Shown here: in pieces, positions 22,901 through 34,190 of the stretch
Position numbering within the stretch: position 1 is the stretch's first letter
Layout: every line of letters begins with the position of its first letter
NCBI GenBank assembly: GCA_037783415.1
Contig: JAZGTN010000006.1
Location: forward strand, 3,906,001 to 3,970,000
Length of the DNA: 64,000 bases
Reading direction: 5' to 3'
Source of the DNA: Leptasterias polaris
Taxonomy: Eukaryota; Echinodermata; Asteroidea; Forcipulatida; Asteriidae
The notes under the pieces: model-generated
The model's input: the letters and a program-made list of their open reading frames with translations, nothing else
What the model was told of the DNA's origin: nothing
Database searches by the model: none
Program-made: the position numbers and the translations under genes

Positions 22901-23689
22901 AATGGTCAAGAACTTGATCAAAAGATCAAACAGAACTCATGCATGAAATGTGCATTAATATCCAAAACGTAAATCATGATAATTGACAATTTTCTAGGCG
23001 TAATTTTGTTTTATTGCTGACAGTGATGTTAAATAATCTTTTCTGACATACAAATTAATAATTATTTAGATAGGAAAGTATTGTTTCCTGTTTGTAGGTC
23101 TAAATCTAAATAGAAAAGGGGGGGGGGGGCATTTTGGTAGACACGGTCCTTACGTTAAGGGTAGGTGAGTGTGTACGACCAGCGTTTCATGTTAATATTC
23201 AACCTGTTAAGTTAAAAAGATACTACCTTGGATCTTCGTTTTATAATCTCATACTACCGCGGTATAATTTAAAACTCAACTGCTTGCTCTGTGATATTGA
23301 TTTTTGTTAAATTCTACTTTTTAAAAATTTGTTTATTGAAATGGATTTCTTTTTTTCACATCTGAAACTCTGAAAAAAAGACCCTGTAGATCTTGTGCAT
23401 AAAATTTAAATGTTTATAACGTAAAATGGTTAAGTGAACAGTATTCAACGGGCAATTAAAATTGAGCAATAGGCAAGGATCAAAAAAGGGGAAAGGGGGA
23501 TTTTGTCGAGGGATTATAAAATAAGTGTTAACTTTGCATACTGAGGGAGAAGCTTCTAACTTGAACCGTTCCCATCAAATCTTGTTGAATTGGACTCGAA
23601 TTTCACTTTCGATTTATTTGGTGTAAATGAACTGCAAATTGTACCAGCATTATTTAAGGGATTAAGACTTATTTGATTCGGATGGAATC
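22901..23689. other. AT-rich non-coding sequence
   Basis: A 12-nt G run lies at 23118-23129. Nothing else to name. Confidence 0.5.
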
Positions 23690-24075
23690 GCAAATCCACC
23701 CCGCCAGTTTAGAAATCTCCGAATAAAATGGCAATCATCTCGTCCGCATTTTGACGTCGCTATATCTCTTGAATCATGGCCATCATCACATTAGTTTCCT
23801 CAGCTTTCTCACGAACAACCCCCAACCTGACACCTCATCTGCAAACGATATTGTTTTCCTTAACGCTGAAACCTCCCCCGATTCGCACCTTGCTGAGCCG
23901 GGAAGCGGTTCCCGATCCCCGCCACGATGGGGCCGCACCGGGGGATCACCGACGTCCGCTCCGTCCAAATTACGCTGCGGTTCGGGTTGCCGTCATGAGG
24001 GGATAAACCCGTCCGCGGTTCCGTCTTGCAAGCCGTCATTCGATAGGGCCCACATCTTAGTTGGCTGACGAGCAT
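23690..24075. other. GC-rich island
   Basis: About 385 bp with CGGGAAGCGGTTCCCG (imperfect palindrome near 23899) and CCGCACCGGGG. Two plus frames and two minus frames are simultaneously open, the pattern of compositional rather than coding openness. Candidate regulatory element. Confidence 0.3.
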
Positions 24076-25589
24076 GCCAGATTTCCCTCACTTGGATGGA
24101 ATTACCTAGGAGGATGCAAGTTGTACAGAGTCAATATTGTCTCTTGCGTCCCCAGTGAAAGCCGAGGTAATAATATACATGTGGATAACGTGCAACCGAT
24201 TATGTGGCCATGATGTGATTTTGATGGATAATCGAATGCTATTGAGTCCAACAGTAATGTGACTTTATCTATTAGATGAGCAGTTTCCAATTGCAATCCG
24301 CGACGTGGATAAGTTCTTTATCAAAAATAAATTCCAGCAAGCCGTCTGAGCTTGATTTTCATCTGCTCGGTCAAACTCAACTACAGATCCCATTAAAAAA
24401 TCTACACCTCTCTAAACAATCACTTCGTAACTTAAAACCGAGAGCAAAAAATTTCAAATAAAACCATTTTGCGCGCCCACCTAGAGATACATTCAAACAT
24501 TATTGTAGATCAGCAGAAAAACATAAACAAATACTTTTTGTACTGTTCGTTCTGAGTAGGCCCTAAATTAAGCAAGTGATATGAAAATGAATGTAAGTTT
24601 TAGAATTTATAAGCAAATATTTGCTCAATTTGCGGTTATGTTTTATCATATTTAGTTTTTTTTTCAGCTTGTCACCTAAAAAGAGAGAAAAGAAGAAAAA
24701 CAGGTTCGTCCATTGTTATTTGCTCTTTAAAATGTAATTTTGTTTATGGTGTTTAATAGTTTATTTAAAACTTGACATATTATTCAGCACTGATTTTTGG
24801 AAGACTATAGCTCCCATTTCTTGCTTGAGATTTTAAGCAATCATTAAAATCAACCTGTGAAGATTGTATCAAATTGATTGTTCCCATATTAATTAACAAG
24901 TAAAACAAGACTGGTTACTATTTTCTCAGGGTTGTTAAAAACTGCTTGTCAGAGGTATATGTTTATTATGCACGTGGCAACCGAAATAATCCTCGGTGTT
25001 GGGGTCTTTATGAATGCTACCTTCTCGACAGAAACTATTTTCAACAGAAACTATTTTCAACAGAAATAATATTTCTTCCTCTGGAAAGGGGGGGGGGGGG
25101 CGATACTAAAACGTGTTTTATAATTATTAGGTTTTATACCAAGTTCATCATTTGTTTCTCTTTAATTATTATCACCTATACCTATTTCTTTCAAACACCC
25201 GTCTGAATCTTGCTTTATTAAATTTGTCTAATTTCAATTAAGTGTATCAAATGACATTTTACACCATGTTAAGGTGAGGTTAGAGACTTGTGATTTTGTT
25301 CTCTTTTCCATAAGCGCTCTATCTAATGGAAAATGATTGCATCACACAAATGAATTTGACCTTTTGGAACAACTTAGTAAAATGGTTGGATTACGAAATG
25401 TCATTGTAACACCTTAATAATAAAAACAAAAGACGCAACTGAAAGCAAGAAGGGAATGAAATCTTATCATCCTCATTATTTCTTGCATTAATTTCCTTTC
25501 AAGTCTTTGAAACATATTATAAAAGTCTTATCCCTTTATTTTAATCAAAACTTCACAAAAGAGAGACAGAGAGAAAAAACCCCATAAAA
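24076..25589. other. AT-rich non-coding sequence
   Basis: A 13-nt G run at 25088-25100 and a small 14-bp duplication (ACAGAAACTATTTTCA) near 25030-25060. The stretch AATCAACCTGTGAAGATTG at 24848 may be a worn piece of the TTAAAGGCACTG MITE. No gene. Confidence 0.45.
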
Positions 25590-25870
25590 CATCTAACCGG
25601 ATATGCATTGCGGCCTGCACCGAGTATAGTAGACGAGTGAGCCTCTATCACACTGACTAGATCCACGGGCCAGCCGACCCCATGACACCGGCTCTTCGGG
25701 GAGCACCAAAATGGGGAATCAATGAGCTAATTTCCAAGCAGTTTTGAGTTTCAGGACTCGATATTGTATGGCTCGAGATGATTTGCATTTTACAGTGAAG
25801 AAACAGAGAAGCGAACGAAGGGTGTAGTCAACCATCTGAGCTCCGGTGCCGTGCTGATATGTTTAATTGG
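25590..25870. other. GC-richer island
   Basis: About 280 bp with moderate GC and CpG (CGGGCCAGCCGACCC near 25667, GGCTCTTCGGGG near 25690). No consistent reading frame. Candidate regulatory element by composition. Confidence 0.25.
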
Positions 25871-26699
25871 ACAAATTCTTATTAAAGTGAAATTACATTA
25901 TTATTATTTTTTTGGAAAGACAGAATTCCTTCCAGTCATCACGCCACAAAGAAAGGTTTAACAAAAATGAATAATGCATTACACAATTTATACTTCTTCT
26001 AATCCAACAGAAATATATCATGGATGGATGTCCTTTCGTTTTTATCTAATTATTTAATATAAAACTGTCCTCTAAATAATCAAAAGAAAACGAACCTCAC
26101 AAGGCCTTTGTCTTACAAATGCTTTAGACCTATTGCTTTACTTATGTTTTCATTTTAGAAATGTCTACTTCGTCTTTTGACTTGTGAAGACTTTTGCCTC
26201 CTCCACCCCCACCGAAATCCTTTTCCCTGGAGTCGGCACAAACAATGGATACCCGTAAATCATCATTTGGCTGTGCACAATGTGTGACTGGATGCCTTTT
26301 TAAAACACATGGGAATTTAATTATTTAACTTAGTTAATTTATCACGTCTCTAGTTTTAAAATGAAAATCTGCGAAAACAATGGTATCAAATTACATCAAT
26401 AATTGGAAATGTTTTGTTAAATCCATTTTGTTGTTGCGTAATGGTAAATCGTTGGTTTTCGGAAGACTGAATTAATTTCCAGCCTTTAATTAATATTCAT
26501 CAAACACACCTTATAACCAACCTGTGAAAACTTCATCAAAGAAGTGGGTTCCGTTTTTTAGTGAAAAACAACGAGAACCGCTGGTACACGGTCTTTTTTA
26601 ATCACTGAGTTTAAACTACTGATTTTCTTCTTGATAACTAACAATCATACTAACCCATTCTATGGTTCAGACTCATGTAAAATCTCTTGAGTCGTTTGA
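25871..26699. other. AT-rich non-coding sequence
   Basis: ACCAACCTGTGAAAACTTCA at 26517 is a likely MITE remnant. Otherwise no recognisable feature. Confidence 0.45.
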
Positions 26700-26719
26700 C
26701 CTCTGAAAACCTTAACTAA

Positions 26720-27077
26720 ATCAATGTAAATTCAGTTTGCGGTAGCTCGTGTATAACTACTTTGTATGTAGATTTGTTATTGAAAACTTGTCTTTCTATG
26801 TATTCTTCTGCAGCGGAGTAGATTTCGGAATTCGGAAGACTACTTAGTTCTGAAAAGAACTGTCCTGCTTATTAAATACTACCTGGGGAGCTAGGAAATC
26901 GGCCGGGTAGTACATAATAAGCAGGACAGTTCATTCCAGAAATAAGTAGTCTCCCGAATTCCGAAATCTACTCCGCGGCAGAAGAATAAATAGAAAGAAA
27001 AGTTATCAATAACAAATCTACATAGCAAAGTATATAAATACACACATGTTGCTACCGCAAACTGAATACACATTGAT
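26720..27077. mobile_element. Foldback element with long terminal inverted repeats
   Basis: The left arm (26720-26886) and right arm (26903-27077) are inverted copies of each other, including AATTCAGTTTGCGGTAGC, GTAGATTTGTTATTGA, GGAGTAGATTTCGGAATTCG and AACTGTCCTGCTTATTA. A few substitutions and one small indel separate them. The loop is only 16 nt. Similar 24-bp direct repeats (26700-26723 and 27092-27115, GAAAACCTTAACTAAATCA against CAAAACCCTAAGTAAATCA) flank it, possibly an old target-site duplication. No coding capacity. The hairpin nature is certain; the mobility is inferred. Confidence 0.8.
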
Positions 27078-27115
27078 ACCTCACCATGCAATGCCTCAAA
27101 ACCCTAAGTAAATCA

Positions 27116-28129
27116 CCAGTTATTCCCGTCTCCCCTGTAACTATATTGTAAGCTTCTTTAAAGCAGGATTAAATTTTACATCCACGTGTAGCATGCAAGT
27201 TATTTCATAGAAGTGTTTTTTTAAATAACTGTTCTGAATGTTGTTTCTAGACAAGATACCGCATAGAAATTTCTCGTACGGAATGAAATGTAATAAGAAA
27301 AACAAGAATGAGTGTGAGAAGACAAGTTTAGTTTTTGAAGATTTTGAGAGTACAATCATGTCGATTTATTGAGTATTATGACAATTACGCTGGAAAATAT
27401 ACAACATTACAACCGTGTAAAGAACAACACTTTACAGTGGTTGCGAGCACATTGAGAAGGCGGAACGCAAACTTGGTGCGAACTGTTTGCGTTCACGACG
27501 AGAACTTGCTCCTCGTATATCTCTCCCTCCAAGAAAAACAAAGACAAGAAAAATGCAGTAGGCCTCAAAGATAAATATAACAAATAGATAGAAGATAGCC
27601 CTAAATTTCAATTTTGATTGCTATTTGACGGAGATGCAATTTGCCAAATTCAACATCGAGTTTACTTTGTTGGAACAATTTTATATTCGGTCAAAATACC
27701 ATGCAATATTAATCAATCGAGACTGATACTTAAACCTTAATTTAAATATTAAATACAATTAGTCAGTAATGCATTTTGTTGAGCAGTTTGTGGTTTCGGC
27801 CCTCTTCTTGAAATGAAATTTTAAAACAATATAGCTGTTCTTTGACAACGAAAATACAACATTTAATAGGCCCTATAAAGTAAAATTAATGCCAAGAAGG
27901 TATACTGTATAGCCTCGATAGTATTAACCTCAAAGTGGGTTTTTGCGGGTTGAGTTTACGGCGCAATATTGGTTGTACCAGATCAACTTTGCGGTGCACA
28001 CATTGTTATAAAAGTCTATACTTAGTTTAATAAAAAAAAAATGCTAAACTATTATTAAACCCGTGGTCCATCTGGTTTGCGGTAACCACACTTTACACTT
28101 TTGTTTTGTAAAGTCAATTTTATGATCAT
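27116..28129. other. AT-rich non-coding sequence
   Basis: No gene, array or recognisable repeat was seen. The longest open frames are 72 and 79 codons without motifs. Confidence 0.5.
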
Positions 28130-28640
28130 GTTTGTTTTATAACAAAGTTCATAAAAGTGATGGAATGATTTCCCACGACCTGCCGATTACTGGTAAATAC
28201 CAGTGCGGGCAATTTGGCACACAATCAGCATTACTCGCTCAGGAGTTAACATCTTATGGTTTTCTTCATGCACTAAACCACGTCGAGTCGTCCAGAGCTA
28301 CTCCCGGGGGAAAATTGATTTCCCTCGGTCCTTGTTATCAACCAGGAAGAAGAAGGAGTGGAAGGAAGAAAAAAAGAAACAAAAATGAAGAAACGAAGAG
28401 AAGAAACCAATCTCCCCGTCATAGATCTTGTCTCTTGTTGCCTTCTTCACTTCATCCTTGGCTGACATGTCTGAAGGAGCCGGGGGTGATGTCATTTTGT
28501 GCACACTCCATTAGACGCAGTTTCTTCACTGACTGCATTAAAGGCGTTGTCGATCGAGCGCGCGGAGAGAAAAAAAAGAGCGCCAAGATGAACATTTTTA
28601 TCGTCTGCATCGATCTGATTCAATCAGTTTGACCATGGAA
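28130..28640. other. GC-moderate island with a purine tract
   Basis: A 166-codon plus frame (28132-28632) spans it and is partly a lysine/arginine run produced by the purine-rich stretch at about 28343-28402. A minus-strand frame mirrors it. There is no domain and no splice sites bracketing the frame, so I regard it as chance. Candidate regulatory element. Confidence 0.25.
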
Positions 28641-29028
28641 ATGAGAGGCTTCTTTCTATGTGCTACTGTCTGGCTGGTTTGTGGTTGTTGATAAGAAAAT
28701 TACCTTGAACTTGGGACTGCAGAGTCGGGTTTTTTGTCTTCTGATTTGTTTGTTGTTGCTTGTGAGTCCTGGGAGATTTACCCACTTTCTGTAAATTGGA
28801 TGAGGGCACACGACAATCCCGCTACCTGCCGAGTCAGTGAGTTTAATCTATCATTCTGGATTACAATTCTGTTCTTGAGACCAGCAGATGGTTTTCATTC
28901 AAGATACCGTACTTTTCCTACAGCATTTTTGAAAGCAATTCATCTTAAAGGAAAACATTGGCTGTCATTTCGACTTATCAGAGGACGAATTATACACAGT
29001 CAGAAATCAAAGTATTCAGGATATTACT

Positions 29029-29072
29029 CCCCCCCCCCCAAATAAATAAAAATAAAAATAAAATAAAAATTT
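29029..29072. repeat. C run followed by (AAAT)n
   Basis: Eleven C at 29029-29039, then repeated AAATA units to about 29070. Confidence 0.9.
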
Positions 29073-29084
29073 GAGTTTTGGTTT

Positions 29085-30175
29085 GAGAACCAACAAGTTG
29101 CTCCACGGAGCCTAATGGGTACATGAGACGACAGACGCTTAATCCCAATCACGCCCATAGGAATTGAGCAGGAATTTCTTTCTAACTTATTGACTCCGGC
29201 AACAACACTTGGCAGCTCGTTTTAAAGAGTCCCCTAGAACCGCCCTCTCTTGCTCTGGTTTGGTAATGTGACTGACGTCACTGTCTTATCACCAGTACTA
29301 GCCCGTCTGGGATTCTTGATGTGAGCTGCAAATCATAACGGTTATTGCTATACCAGACCGTTTGCAGTTCAACGCACAGGGGTAGAATTATTAGACACCT
29401 CGACCTTTTGTTCGAGCTCAATAGCTTTTGTTTATTTTTTTCTGTTTGACGGTGCCGGCGTAGCCTGCGTAACCACGCAGTGGGCTTGGCCTCGTTGATT
29501 AAAAGTCGATCGATCGAAGAACCGCATCGATCAGGAAAACATTCCTTGAAATCAAGCTTGGTTTTCTATTAGTATTAATAGTACCAACTGATACGAGGCT
29601 CTTACATTCCCGTGGGGTGGAACTCGGAGTTTGATCGTATACAGGAGCTTGGCCGTGTACCGACCTGACATAAGGGCTCTTACATTCCCGTGGGGTGGGG
29701 TCGTTGGAGCTGGGGCTTCGGTCAATGCCCTTGGTTGGCTGACTTCTTAACGAGTTCTCAACTTCGTAACGTCGTCATTTTAAATTGCTCCCAATTCGTT
29801 GCAGATGGAGTTTCCTCTTTGAATCAGTTGGACATCAAGCACTACAGATAGTCGACCAATTGCAGAGCCGGAATTCGTTGTCAAGTTTTGAGGGGGGACT
29901 GAGCAAGAGGGAACCACTTTAGTGGAGCGGGGGGGGGGGGGGGGGGAGAGACCGCATCGACAGAGTTCGATTCATCATCATTATTGTGACATGTATATCT
30001 AGTGTTTGGGACTCTTGCGTCAATAGGGCACGGGGGAGGGCCAGACGACAAGCCGGGATTCAAAATAGGGGGGGCTGTGGGGACGCCAAAACTCCCCCGG
30101 GTCGAGGTCATCCTGACTAGGTCAACCCTCTACTGTGCTGCCGCTTGCGGTCGTCAACCCATTCCGATTTCTTCC
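29085..30175. promoter_or_regulatory. Extended GC-richer region with a duplicated 24-mer
   Basis: Contains TCACTGTCTTATCACC near 29278, GGTGCCGGCGTAGCCTGCGT near 29451, and a 24-bp sequence (GGCTCTTACATTCCC plus GTGGGGTGG) present at 29597-29620 and again at 29675-29698. An 18-nt G run lies at 29929-29946. Overlapping plus and minus frames near 29881-30202 have no domain. Candidate regulatory DNA. Confidence 0.3.
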
Positions 30176-30599
30176 CTCTCTCTTTTTTATTTATTTGACT
30201 GAGTGGGTTACAATAAATCATAGTGAAATTCTTTTGACAATGGCAACTTCAGTGCCGCTTACATGCGCGTATACGACCCGTTAGGGGAAAGCTTTGTTAG
30301 TATTCCTAACTAGAGTCAGTCACCAAACCTGTAAATACTGGCTTGTTATAAGGGTTGAAAAAACCCCGACTGTAGACTTTAAGAATAATCGCATCACGGT
30401 TGCACAATCGGAATGTCAACAAATATCAATTTTTGTTTTGAGCTCGAGAAATAATTCTTTTCGATTTTTCGATGCAATACATTCAAACAGAAGAGAATTA
30501 TCAAGTAAATTTTATTTGTTAAGTTACTTTTGCCCAACAATTCAGATTTTTTGATTGCTTATCTTTCTTTTCTCCCCCGCTTTTTTTCTTCTTTTGCAG

Positions 30600-30793
30600 A
30601 CGTAAAATTTTTCAACGCGAAGGGAAATGATTGCAAGGTCAAATTGCTGGGCCTGATCGGCAGCTATTTTACCAACGTTCTACTCACCCCGAGGCCCAAC
30701 AACGAATAATCGCTGAACTTGACACTGGAAACAAAACACCACTACAGAAAGAAAGAATAGAAAGAAGGAGACAGAAAAAGAAAAAAAATCGAG
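30600..30793 (+). other. Exon-like segment with strong splice sites
   Basis: A long pyrimidine tract ending CTTCTTTTGCAG precedes 30600, and ATCGAG|GTAAGA follows, an excellent donor. The 194-nt interval is closed in all three frames if taken whole: one frame stops immediately, one has TGA at 30628, and one ends with TAA at 30707 after 35 codons. It therefore cannot be an internal coding exon. It could be a UTR or lncRNA exon, or a terminal coding exon with a spliced 3' UTR. The frame open from 30631 encodes a basic K/R/Q-rich tail with no domain I recognise. Confidence 0.35.
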
Positions 30794-30805
30794 GTAAGAC
30801 GCAGA

Positions 30806-30871
30806 GTCACGTGATGTGGGGCAGCCACGCCCTCTCGGGGCCGGCTGACAGGCATCACGTGAATCTTATTG
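30806..30871. promoter_or_regulatory. Inverted pair of CACGTG boxes plus CCAAT box
   Basis: TCACGTGATG (30806-30815) and CATCACGTGA (30852-30861) are exact inverted copies of a 10-mer centred on the bHLH-zip site CACGTG. A reverse CCAAT box (ATTGG, 30867-30871) follows. The intervening DNA is GC-rich (CACGCCC, GGGGCCGG). The cluster sits just after a splice-donor-like site and looks like a proximal promoter or intronic enhancer. Function is inferred. Confidence 0.4.
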
Positions 30872-31010
30872 GTCAAAGGTTAGCAACGACAGTCAACTTT
30901 GGGGAAAAAGAAGTTGGCCCGTGCACATGTGCGATTTACATTAACACAGCCGAATGTCACATGTTGTCTGCATTTACATTTACGGGCAGATATCTTTTTC
31001 CAGGTTACCA

Positions 31011-32669
31011 CAGCAACGTACTTGACTGGTTACTTTTTCTGATGCTACTGACATAATGAGTCAGGAAATTGCAATATTATTGATATCAAAACCAGCCCTA
31101 CAGGTTCACATGTCGTATCGAAATGATATAAATATAAGAATGTGGTCCAACGATGCTGCATGACCTGTATACCTGTGAACCCTCTGAAAGCGAAACCCTT
31201 GGCCTATAAAACATTAACCCTAAACAACCCCCCTGTCAAAAATATCCGCAAAAAACGCAATCACAAGCAATTTTTTATCGCCAGACCGTGACTTTTATTC
31301 AGTTTCTTTTATTTTTCACAAACGGAAAGAGCTCGGAGTTGGGAAAACCATCATAATTGCAATGAAATGTGGACACATTTTTTTTAGTTTGAGGGGTTGG
31401 TTGGACGCGGGTTTTTGTCACGGATCGTTTGCTCTCGACGCACTGACCACCACCGTTGATGTCTTTAGCGGGTTATTTCATGCAAATTTCATGGTCATTG
31501 GTCAGCTTTGTAGGCCACACCTACTCTCTCTCTTAACTCTCTTAAAAAAAGTATGGTTCTCCATTGGCTGTAAGTTTGTTGATCCCGTCGTAGGGGATGG
31601 GCGGGGCTGTTATGGTTTGTCAGCTGACCCGCGACACGGGCAATTTACTTTTTGTGGTTTTCGTTTTTTTATATTTTTTTATATTCGCTTTTTGTAATTG
31701 TCGCATTACATCTGGACCGCAGGCACTGATGTTTACCCAGCAATTACTTCCACTCAAAAGATGTATTCTAAAGCACACAATGACAAAGCTGGTCTTACTC
31801 GAATGAGATCTAGGGGCTGTAGGCTATAATTTCACTCCCCCCTTAAAACCATTCAAGCCAAAACGTTCGATCATCACAATAGAAACATCTTACGAATGAC
31901 TGCAAGTCAGATTTGATGTCCATTGTAACCGTAATCGAGTTTTCCAGCCCCCCCCCAAAATGTTTTACTATATTTAATATTTATTGCACCAATAATATTT
32001 TAGGTAACGCTGTCAATTTAGTAACGACAAAAATGCAACTTTTAATCCTAACGACATTACCAAGTTTGTAACAGAGTCCAAAGATGTAAGCCGATTTCGG
32101 ACTAGCTTGCTTCAACTGGAACTCGCGTGTTAGCCTCCGGGGTCCTGATTGGTTGGATAGTTCAAGACACGTGATGCATGTTATGCTAATTAAATGTAGG
32201 GTCAAACTATGATTCAAGGAGTTTGACCTTGAGCCGTATGTAGTTTCGCTTTGCTGGATGTTATGTTTTTCTTTTTCCTTCTTGACGAAATGTTGTGCTC
32301 TTTGTAAATCGTATTTTTTTAAATTCTCCAATATAGGGTAGATTTATTTGTATGCTTACATCACTGTTTCTTCGAACTATCTTTGTCGTTTTCTCCACCT
32401 TGGCTACAAACCCAAACCATTTTCTTTTGCTCAGATATGTTTTGGATTCATAAGTGAAATATTTGCCAATTCAGTTTGTTAATTTTCCCCCTATACACCG
32501 AATGTGATAAGCTTTGTAATAATAATAACAGTAATGGAAACTTGTATGTGCCATGTCTGTCACATAGTGGTCCTCTTGGCGCAGAAATATCGCTTAACTA
32601 AACTGACATCTGAGAAGAATAAACAAAAACGCTAAAGGTGGGATATCTGATTGACAGAGATGCTTCCTG
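31011..32669. other. Non-coding sequence
   Basis: Nothing recognisable; an isolated CACGTG at about 32168 and TTTAATT/TAATTAA motifs only. Open frames reach 116 codons without motifs. Confidence 0.5.
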
Positions 32670-32905
32670 GGGTTCGATTTACTCAGTATTTTCCCGAATT
32701 CATGCAGACAACAAACCCTCAAGTATACTTTTCATATTGTTAAAGATTTCGGAATTCGGCTCTCGGGCTGCGATGGATTGTTTTCCACATAAGCCAATTC
32801 AATTCAATACTTCACAGGTGGGATTCGCACCCACGACCCTGACAAGTCTAGAGTAGATGTCGTACCCATAGAGAAACTATCTTCCCATATCATGTCTTGT
32901 TTAGT
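32670..32905 (-). mobile_element. tRNA-derived SINE, degenerate, minus strand
   Basis: Read on the minus strand, a tRNA-like head (about 32890-32818) ends with GGGTCGTGGGTGCGAATCCC, which contains a B-box-like GGTGCGAATCC and T-arm. A body region follows, ending in GAATTCGGGAAAATACTGAG (32701-32682). The combination of tRNA head and GGGAAA.TACTGAGTA tail matches a SINE family I recall from echinoderms. The A box is poorly conserved, so the copy is probably inactive. Confidence 0.6.
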
Positions 32906-33379
32906 TTAGTAGGCTCAGCTGTCTCATCGGTGATGCATAAGTGTCTTGTGTTGTTCAGGACAAATCAGTAAGAGTTTAATTTTTAGTTTCAATTAGATCG
33001 TAATATGTTGTATTTCAAACGTAGCTTCAACAGATGTTCTCCATCTTCAGAGAAAGGAAACTACTTCACAACTTTCTGATTAGAAAATAACTTAGTTTAT
33101 ACACCTCGATGGTTGGCATTTCTTGTATAGGCCTAAGTCAATGGAATTGCTGTGTTTGAGAAATTTTGGCTGACATGAAATATTTGTCCTATCTAGGTGG
33201 TTGTCCGAACTTAGTGTAAAAAACCCGTTGTCGCTGGTATTGCTTTAAAATCTTAGTTTATTTGGCCCATGCCATTTGTTAAACATGGTTTATGGCAGAG
33301 TAAATCACATACCACATACTGTGGTGGTGGAATAACGAATTTTATACGGAGTTAATTTTGTTTCTTCTGCATGCATACG
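32906..33379. other. AT-rich non-coding sequence
   Basis: One TAGGCCTA octamer at 33128-33135 and no other feature. Confidence 0.5.
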
Positions 33380-34190
33380 GGGTTCAGTTTGTGGAGTTAT
33401 CGAAGATCATAACTCTGCAGCAACATCGCCTGTGCCTTGGCACTGGAGCGCAACGTCTGAACTGCTGTCCCGGGCGAAATCAACGGTGCGTCCCCCATCC
33501 AGTCAGCAACGCCATACGGTCATCAGGCTTACCCCGACTTAGATTTCCCTCTGCCATAATTGAAAGAAAACATGAGAGTGTCATGACTATGTTACTCCGT
33601 GTGCCTTATGGGCAACATTTTGGCCTTAACACTCCGGGGAAATTACAACACATGGGTTCAGTCCCATTTAAAAAAAAAAACAGTCCACCGTGTTGTCTTC
33701 TTCTATGTTTCTCTTCCTGTGACCAACGTTGTATATGCAGTTGCAGCAGTGCCGTGGATGTTAATGGGATGTTGGGTTAAACAGGCGAGTGCTGGGGCAG
33801 TCAGCTGTGGCAGTTCTGAAGCTCTTCTGACGTACTCGCCGCTTCGTGGCCGGTGCATCCACGTCTGGGGTTAAAACCAACTCATCCGCTCACTTTTGTC
33901 CCCAAACGGTTGCTCCGTGCACCAAAGATGGCGTCGCACCCAGCCTCTGAGATATCCCGTTGTTTATACTCGTCCAGTTGTTTTCCCAAGCGTTGAGAAT
34001 GTGGTTTTTCCAATCGGTGACGCGAAATCCTCGTATGCGGGAGGGCGATTTTGGCTCGTCGGTTTTGGCGGGTAAAACCGCATCGAAAAATCCGCAAAGA
34101 GGGGTGAATCCCGCCACTTGGTAAGTCACAATGTATCGCATAGGATACACTCGAAAACACCAGGCCGTCCGCGGGACATGTTTTAAGTGT
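33380..34190. promoter_or_regulatory. GC-rich island, about 800 bp
   Basis: CpG-containing single-copy block. Frames of 140 codons (plus, from 33358), 153 codons and 110 codons (minus) overlap across it. The minus frame contains a short string reminiscent of a homeodomain helix 3 (QNRRAK), but the surrounding residues do not fit a homeodomain. No supported gene; candidate regulatory element. Confidence 0.3.

Noticed and set aside
23381..23420. ACCCTGTAGATC, identical to the first 12 nt of miR-10
   Set aside because: The remainder of the mature sequence does not match and no complementary arm follows, so no precursor hairpin can form.
24796..24806. TGGAAGACTA, matching the 5' end of miR-7
   Set aside because: Only 10 nt match and no hairpin partner is present; expected by chance.
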